From Diacronema lutheri (lineage: Eukaryota > Haptophyta > Pavlovophyceae > Pavlovales > Pavlovaceae), in contig JAGTXO010000001.1 of NCBI GenBank assembly GCA_019448385.1, positions 1,922,001 through 1,986,000 of the forward strand: DNA of 64,000 nt, written 5' to 3'. Within the stretch, counting starts at the first letter, position 1. Every line of letters begins with the position of its first letter. Made by a program: the position numbers and the translations under genes. Shown in pieces: positions 59,833-64,000 of this stretch. Under the pieces are notes generated by a model that ran no database searches, was not told where the DNA came from, and saw only the letters and a program-made list of their open reading frames with translations.

Positions 59833-60125
59833 GCTGTGGTGTCGCGCGCACAGAGTCTCGGCAGCGGCGCGGTGGCGCGCCACGCGAAAGGCGTCAAGGT
59901 GCGCCCGATGAGAGGTGAAAGCTCGATCCAATGGGGCAGCCAGCTGAGCAGGGCCGATGGGCTGAGCACTGTTCGCGCGTTTGATCATCTCAACGAGTAA
60001 GTTCGGCCGATGCCGGGGAGCAAGGAGCGGCGCTCGCGCGGCGCTCCGCGAGCTGGCGGAGTGGACGGGAAAGGTCGCCCCCCTTCCCACTTCACTGGTT
60101 TTCCGCTCGAGCCCAGCCCGCCGCC
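59833..60125. other. Spacer upstream of the BET gene
   Basis: 293 bp between same-strand genes. No TATA box or gene is seen. CCTTCCCACTTCACTGG lies about 40 bp before the ATG and may be the initiator region. Confidence 0.35.
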
Positions 60126-62136
60126 ATGCCGGAGCGCGTCGAGCTGGCCAATCGGGAGTGCAAGGAGGTGCTGCGCAAGGTGATGGCGCACAAGATGGCG
60201 CACCCATTCATGCAGCCCGTCGATCCCGTCGCGCTTGGCCTGCCCGACTACTTTGACAGGATCGCGCACCCCATGGACCTCGGCACGATCCGCGCCAACT
60301 TGCAGCGCTCTGCGTACTCGAATGGGAGCGCGTTCGTGAACGACGTGCGGCTGGTGTTCACCAACGCGACAACGTACAATCCGTCTGGGAGCGATGTGCA
60401 CATTATGGCGCAGACGGTCTCTGAGGAGTTTGAGCGCCTCCTCAAGCCGTACGTGCGGCACGTCTCGGCGGCAACGACCGCGGTCGTCGCTGCGGCGCAG
60501 CCCGAGGCCGAGTCCGTCCCCGAGCTGACAAGCCGGCAGATGTCGCAGCTGCTCAACGCGGTGAAGCGCACAGATGAGGGCGGCTGGTACTTCTCCGAGC
60601 CCGTCGACCCCGTCAAGCTGGGCATTCCCGACTACTTCACCAAGATCTCACACCCTATGGATCTCGGTGCGCGCTCCGCGCACCGCGCACGCGCCCGCCC
60701 CCTTTGCCCGCCCCCTTTGGTGAGCGGCGTCGGCCCCGCGCATGGACACTGGCGACGCGCGCGCGCGCCGAGGGTGCGCAGCGCTTGCAATTGCGCGAGC
60801 GCGTGGGTGCTCGGCCTCTTTGCCGCACGCGCGCGCGTGCGCCTCGCCGCTCACCCCGCCGTGTGCGCGCCGTGCGCGTCTCACGGACGTGCGCCGCTTG
60901 TGTGCGCGACGCCAGGCACGGTCGACAAGCGCCTAGAGAAGGGCATGTATGAGGACACGGCTTCGTTCGTTGCAGACGTGCGTCTCGTCTGGTCCAACGC
61001 GAAGAGCTACAACCCGCCCGGCAGCACCGTACACCAGTGCGCACTCAAGCTCGAGGAGATCTTTGAGCGGGACCTGCGCCGAGCGTGCAGCGGAGTGAGC
61101 TGCCAGCCGCCGCTGCGCGCGCGCGCTCGTGGCAGCAGCGCACGCGCGCGCGGCGCGCTCGCGCAGTGCTCGCCGGCGGGCGGCTTACGCTGCATGCACT
61201 ACGAATCCGCGCCCGCCATGGCGCCGCGCAGCCCGGCGCCAACAAGGGCCCGTCGACGAGCGGTGGCGTGCGGCAACCGGCTGGTGGGTTTGATCGGCTG
61301 ACGGTCCAGACGGCTCTCGTCCCGCAGGGTCTGCCCGAGCCGGTGCAGACCAACGAGCTTGTCACGACCCTGTGCAAGCCGATCATCTCGAACCTGCGCT
61401 CGCAGAACTCGGCCAAGCCATTCAACACGCCCGTCGACCCCAAGAAGTACCCCACCTACCTCGACCTTGTCGCCAAGCCTATGGACCTCAAGACCGTCAT
61501 GCGCAATCTCGACCAGCACCGCTACGCGACCATCGACGATTGCCAGGCGGACGTCGACCTCATCTGGAGCAACTGCCGCGCGTTCAACGGCGAGGTGCGC
61601 CCAGCCCGCGCCGCCGGCGCGCGGGCGCACATGCCGGCGGGCAAATTCAACCGGAGCGCACGTTTGCCTGCGGCGCGCTGCGGCCGCGCTCGCTTCCGCG
61701 CGCGCAGGGCACGTGGGTAACGAACCACGCGATGGCGCTCAAGGCGATCGCCGACCCGCGCTTTGATGCTGCGCGGCATAAGCTTGCGTCCGCCGGATTC
61801 GTGTCGCCGAAACCGTCAGGCGGGCTGAAACGCAAGCAGGGGGGCGGCTTGACGCCGCGCGTTCCAGTCGTGTCGTCCAACGAGCTGTTCTGCGTGACGC
61901 CCGAGATGCGCGCGCAGCTCGCGGTGAACGCGAGTAGGCTCGACGCGAGCCAGCTTCGTTCGCTCATGGCCGTCGTCAAGCAGTGTGCGCCCGCGTCGCT
62001 AGCGAGCACGAGCTCGCAGTCGTGGGAGGTGGACGTGGACATGCTCGACACCACGAGTTTCGTCAAGGTGGACACGTGGGTGCGGCGGCTGCTCGTGAAC
62101 AGACAGCCACGTCTGGAACCTGTGTTGAGTGTGTGA
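60126..62136 (+). CDS. BET-family chromatin reader with three bromodomains and an ET domain
   Basis: Four exons (60126-60666, 60916-61094, 61232-61594, 61708-62136) give 503 residues. Bromodomain 1 (about 10-110): AHPFMQPVDPVALGLPDYFD, HPMDLGTI, acetyl-lysine Asn in TTYNPSGSDVH. Bromodomain 2 (about 140-235): WYFSEPVDPVKLGIPDYFTK, HPMDLGTVDKRLEKGMY across the first splice, Asn in KSYNPPGSTVH. Bromodomain 3 (about 280-380): AKPFNTPVDPKKYPTYLDLV, KPMDLKTVM, Asn in RAFNGEGTWV across the third splice. The ET domain is LDASQLRSLMAVVKQCAPAS then VDVDMLDTTSFVKVDTWVRR. BET proteins read acetylated histones and recruit transcription machinery. Animals have two bromodomains, plants one; three is unusual. 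Donors are GTGCGC, GTGAGC, GTGCGC. Confidence 0.9.
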
Positions 62137-62169
62137 GATATCAGATATTCTTGCGGGCGCACACAAGGG

Positions 62170-63693
62170 TCAAAGCTCCCTCCGTTTCCTCGCCTCTTTT
62201 ATTTCCCAGCGCGACGCGCAGCGCTGCTGCGGCGGCGTGGGGTGCGGCGAGCAGCGGTCGGGCTGCTCGAGACGAGGCCGGAGTGGATGGCGCCGTGGCC
62301 GCCGGCGCAAATGACGCGCGTCGACGAGCTGTAGCGAGCTGACCCGGGGAACGGCAGTCAAAGCGATCCGGCCGGTGCGGCGCGCTCGGCCATAGGCGGC
62401 GGCGTGCACGGGCGTGCCGCGCGCGACCTGGGCAGAGCCCACAAAGCGTCGACCGCTGCGGGGGGAAGGGGGGGGGGGGGGGGGGGGGAAGGGGGGGGGG
62501 GGGGGACTGGCGCCACCGCCGGCACTGGCATCGGCAGCTCTGCGGGCGGGGGTGCGGGCGCAAGCGCCGCCGTCGCGCCCGCCGCCACCGTCGCGCCCGA
62601 CGCCGCCGTCGCCACTGCCGTCGCCGTCGCCGTCAGCACCCTCGCAGTCGCCGCCGCCGCCGCCGCCCTTGCCGTCTCCCTCGTCGTCGCAGTCGTCGCC
62701 CTCGCCGTGCACCATGCGCTCCTTGAGCTCCCTCACCTTGCCGCGCGCCCACCTGGCGAGCACGAGGCCAAAGCGCTCAGGCGTCGACGTGGTGTCGCGC
62801 CTGGCCGCGTGCGCCGCCGTGTCGTGCACGTCGTAGAAGATGTTGCGCGCGGCGTTGTGGTCGCGGTGCACGGGCTTCTTGCCGCCGTTGCACACTGGGC
62901 AGACGACGAGCGCGTGCACCGTGCGCGTGCCGCCCTTTGCCACGGGCAGGCGCGGCTCCTACGCGAGCACCGCGCAGCAGCGCTGTAGCCTGCCCCCCTT
63001 GGCGAGCCGCGCCGTCGAGCAGTGCATCGACGCATACGGCTCGGACACAAAGACGGCCGCGACGCCGCGCCGCCGCAGCTCGCGCAGCAGCCCCACCTGG
63101 AAGGCGGGCGGCGCGCCCTTGGGCTGCGCGCCCCTGCGGTCGTGCAGCCACTTGCCCACGCACACGAGCAGCCGGTCGCGCATCACGCCGTCGACGCAGT
63201 GCGCCGCGATGAGCGCCTCGGCGACGCGCGCCGCGTTGGACCGCCCGCCGCTGTCGCGCCGCCAGCGCTCCTTGCGACGCGCCGGCGCGTCGTACACGTG
63301 CTCGGCGGCGCGCTCGCGCACCTGCGCGCTCGCGCGGTGGAAGGCGAGGAACTCGCCCTCGCCGAGCACCTTGGCGCTGCGCGCCTCGCCAAGCCGCGCC
63401 TCGTCCGCCTCCACGCTGAACTCCTCGCTGCGCACGTCGGTGCGCACGCGCCGCCGCGCCGCGTTGGTCTTGGCCGTCTCGCGCGCAAAGCCCGCGGCGC
63501 GCGCGCGCGCGCGCTGCGTGAACTGCCGCCAGACGGCCACCCGCCCGGCGTGCGCAGAGTAGGTTTTGATGTTGCCCATGTTCGGGTCGGCCGCGACGAC
63601 GACCGCCTCCTCGTCGATCGCGCGCCGCAGCTCGGAGCAGAGCGCGATGGCGATGCGCCAGTCCGGCCGGCGCCAGCGGCGCAGGACGCTAGC
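62170..63693 (-). pseudogene. Fanzor-like (eukaryotic TnpB) RNA-guided nuclease, copy 2 with one nonsense codon
   Basis: The minus strand encodes a RuvC nuclease in one frame broken only by a TAG at 62959-62961. RuvC-I is VVVAADPNMGNIKTYS (Asp 63586-63588). RuvC-II candidate is FVSEPYASMHCS (Glu 63040-63042), placed just before the zinc finger, as in the rearranged site reported for Fanzors. The finger/RuvC-III segment is CPVCNGGKKPVHRDHNAARN (Asp 62860-62862), the classic TnpB/Fanzor ending. The tail is Asp/Gly rich, then Pro rich. Upstream, sense continues to WRRPDWRIAIALCSELRRAI and stops at the TGA of the neighbouring gene, so the N-terminal wedge/REC region is missing or spliced elsewhere. 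The stop sits between motifs II and III, so the copy is probably dead unless read through or edited. Confidence 0.75.
62216..62455 (-). ncRNA. Candidate Fanzor guide-RNA (omegaRNA) region, conserved with copy 3
   Basis: About 240 bp downstream of the acidic tail are strongly conserved with 55,690-55,955 on the other strand, although the two copies differ in small indels that change any reading frame. Conservation of DNA rather than frame fits an RNA. In TnpB and Fanzor elements the guide RNA overlaps the 3' end of the gene and runs into the flank. The alternative is a simple recent duplication. No fold was computed. Confidence 0.3.
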
Positions 63694-63966
63694 TCAGCTG
63701 TACACGGGCGATTGACCGGCCTCGGCATGAGGCGCCATGCGCGGGTGCGCCGTGATCTCGCGCGTGAGCTCCTCGTCAATCTCGGCGGTGGACACGCCGA
63801 CAAGCTGCTGCATGCCGTCTTGTCGCCAGAGCCAGATCCAGCCGTAGACGAGTGTCAGCGCGATGAGAAGCGCGCCGAGCACGCCCCACTGTGCTGCGCC
63901 TCGCATGGAGCGCGGCGGCCTGAGACACACGTGCGCATTGCCGCTGTGTGGATGCAGCAGCTTCAT
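63694..63966 (-). CDS. Small single-pass membrane protein, possibly incomplete at 5' end
   Basis: The frame encodes 90 residues from an ATG at 63966 and is open further to the window edge, so upstream coding sequence may exist. One membrane helix is clear (WGVLGALLIALTLVYGWIWL), followed by a short polar tail (VSTAEIDEELTREITAHPRM). No family is recognised. Its TGA (63694-63696) immediately precedes the first recognisable residues of the Fanzor copy, in the same frame. Confidence 0.45.
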   Translation of the reverse strand: MKLLHPHSGNAHVCLRPPRSMRGAAQWGVLGALLIALTLVYGWIWLWRQDGMQQLVGVSTAEIDEELTREITAHPRMAPHAEAGQSPVYS

Positions 63967-64000
63967 GTTGTGTAGCACGCGCCTGGCGCGGCGGGCGACG

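Noticed and set aside
1-64000. tRNA, rRNA or snRNA genes
   Set aside because: No cloverleaf with conserved TTCGA-type box B, and no rRNA-like stretch was noticed on either strand by eye; a covariance search could not be run.

Overview
The window is nuclear DNA of a GC-rich, very gene-dense unicellular eukaryote. Eukaryote-only genes show this: BET bromodomain protein, cyclin B, primase large subunit, RPA2, Pex14, Rab geranylgeranyltransferase beta, eIF4E, Trm10, Hrq1 and COQ2. Short spliceosomal introns (about 85-230 nt, full of alternating GC) restore family alignments exactly when removed. The base composition, the intron style, the Fanzor-type (eukaryotic TnpB) elements and a ciliary-type protein suggest a haptophyte-like microalga. 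That assignment is an inference, not a demonstrated fact.

Layout. 1-1,449 is a partial unknown gene on the minus strand, open at the left edge. 1,450-8,436 is an accessory region: decayed non-LTR retrotransposon pieces with poly-C tracts, a GT microsatellite, a partial ubiquitin-specific protease, a 0.46-kb element with perfect 83-bp inverted repeats, a frameshifted coiled-coil pseudogene, and a lower-GC block with a TATA box and an 18-bp palindrome. 8,437-31,724 is a packed housekeeping block whose genes mostly alternate strand: LRR protein, methyltransferase, Trm10, eIF4E, TLC protein, Hrq1, aspartyl protease, RabGGTase beta, SRCR protein, RING-like protein, COQ2, small unknown, PRIM2, Pex14, acidic unknown, TPR protein. 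Several divergent start codons lie only 17-80 bp apart. 31,777-34,927 is a decayed Fanzor-like nuclease gene, followed by about 1.1 kb of G-rich low-complexity DNA. 36,050-54,860 is a second gene block: SHOCT-tailed protein, a 1,629-residue fusion of two PstS-like domains with a Cys-rich module and a polytopic membrane region, ciliary-type protein, cyclin B, chromate transporter, nucleotidyltransferase-HAD-kinase fusion, RPA2, haloalkane dehalogenase. 55,265-55,965 is a 3' remnant of a Fanzor element. It is followed by a large PAN-type membrane protein (56,119-59,832) and a three-bromodomain BET protein (60,126-62,136). 62,170-63,693 holds a second, better preserved Fanzor-like copy on the minus strand. 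It abuts a small membrane protein at the right edge.

Themes. Replication and cell-cycle genes are frequent (PRIM2, RPA2, Hrq1, cyclin B), but nothing indicates operons. The most interesting content is the family of three related Fanzor-like loci with a shared conserved 3' block, the PstS-PstS-Cys-rich-membrane fusion, the nucleotidyltransferase-HAD-kinase fusion, and a 5' splice-site preference for GTGCG instead of GTAAG. Exon coordinates given below were derived by hand from splice signals and reading frame, and should be checked against transcripts.
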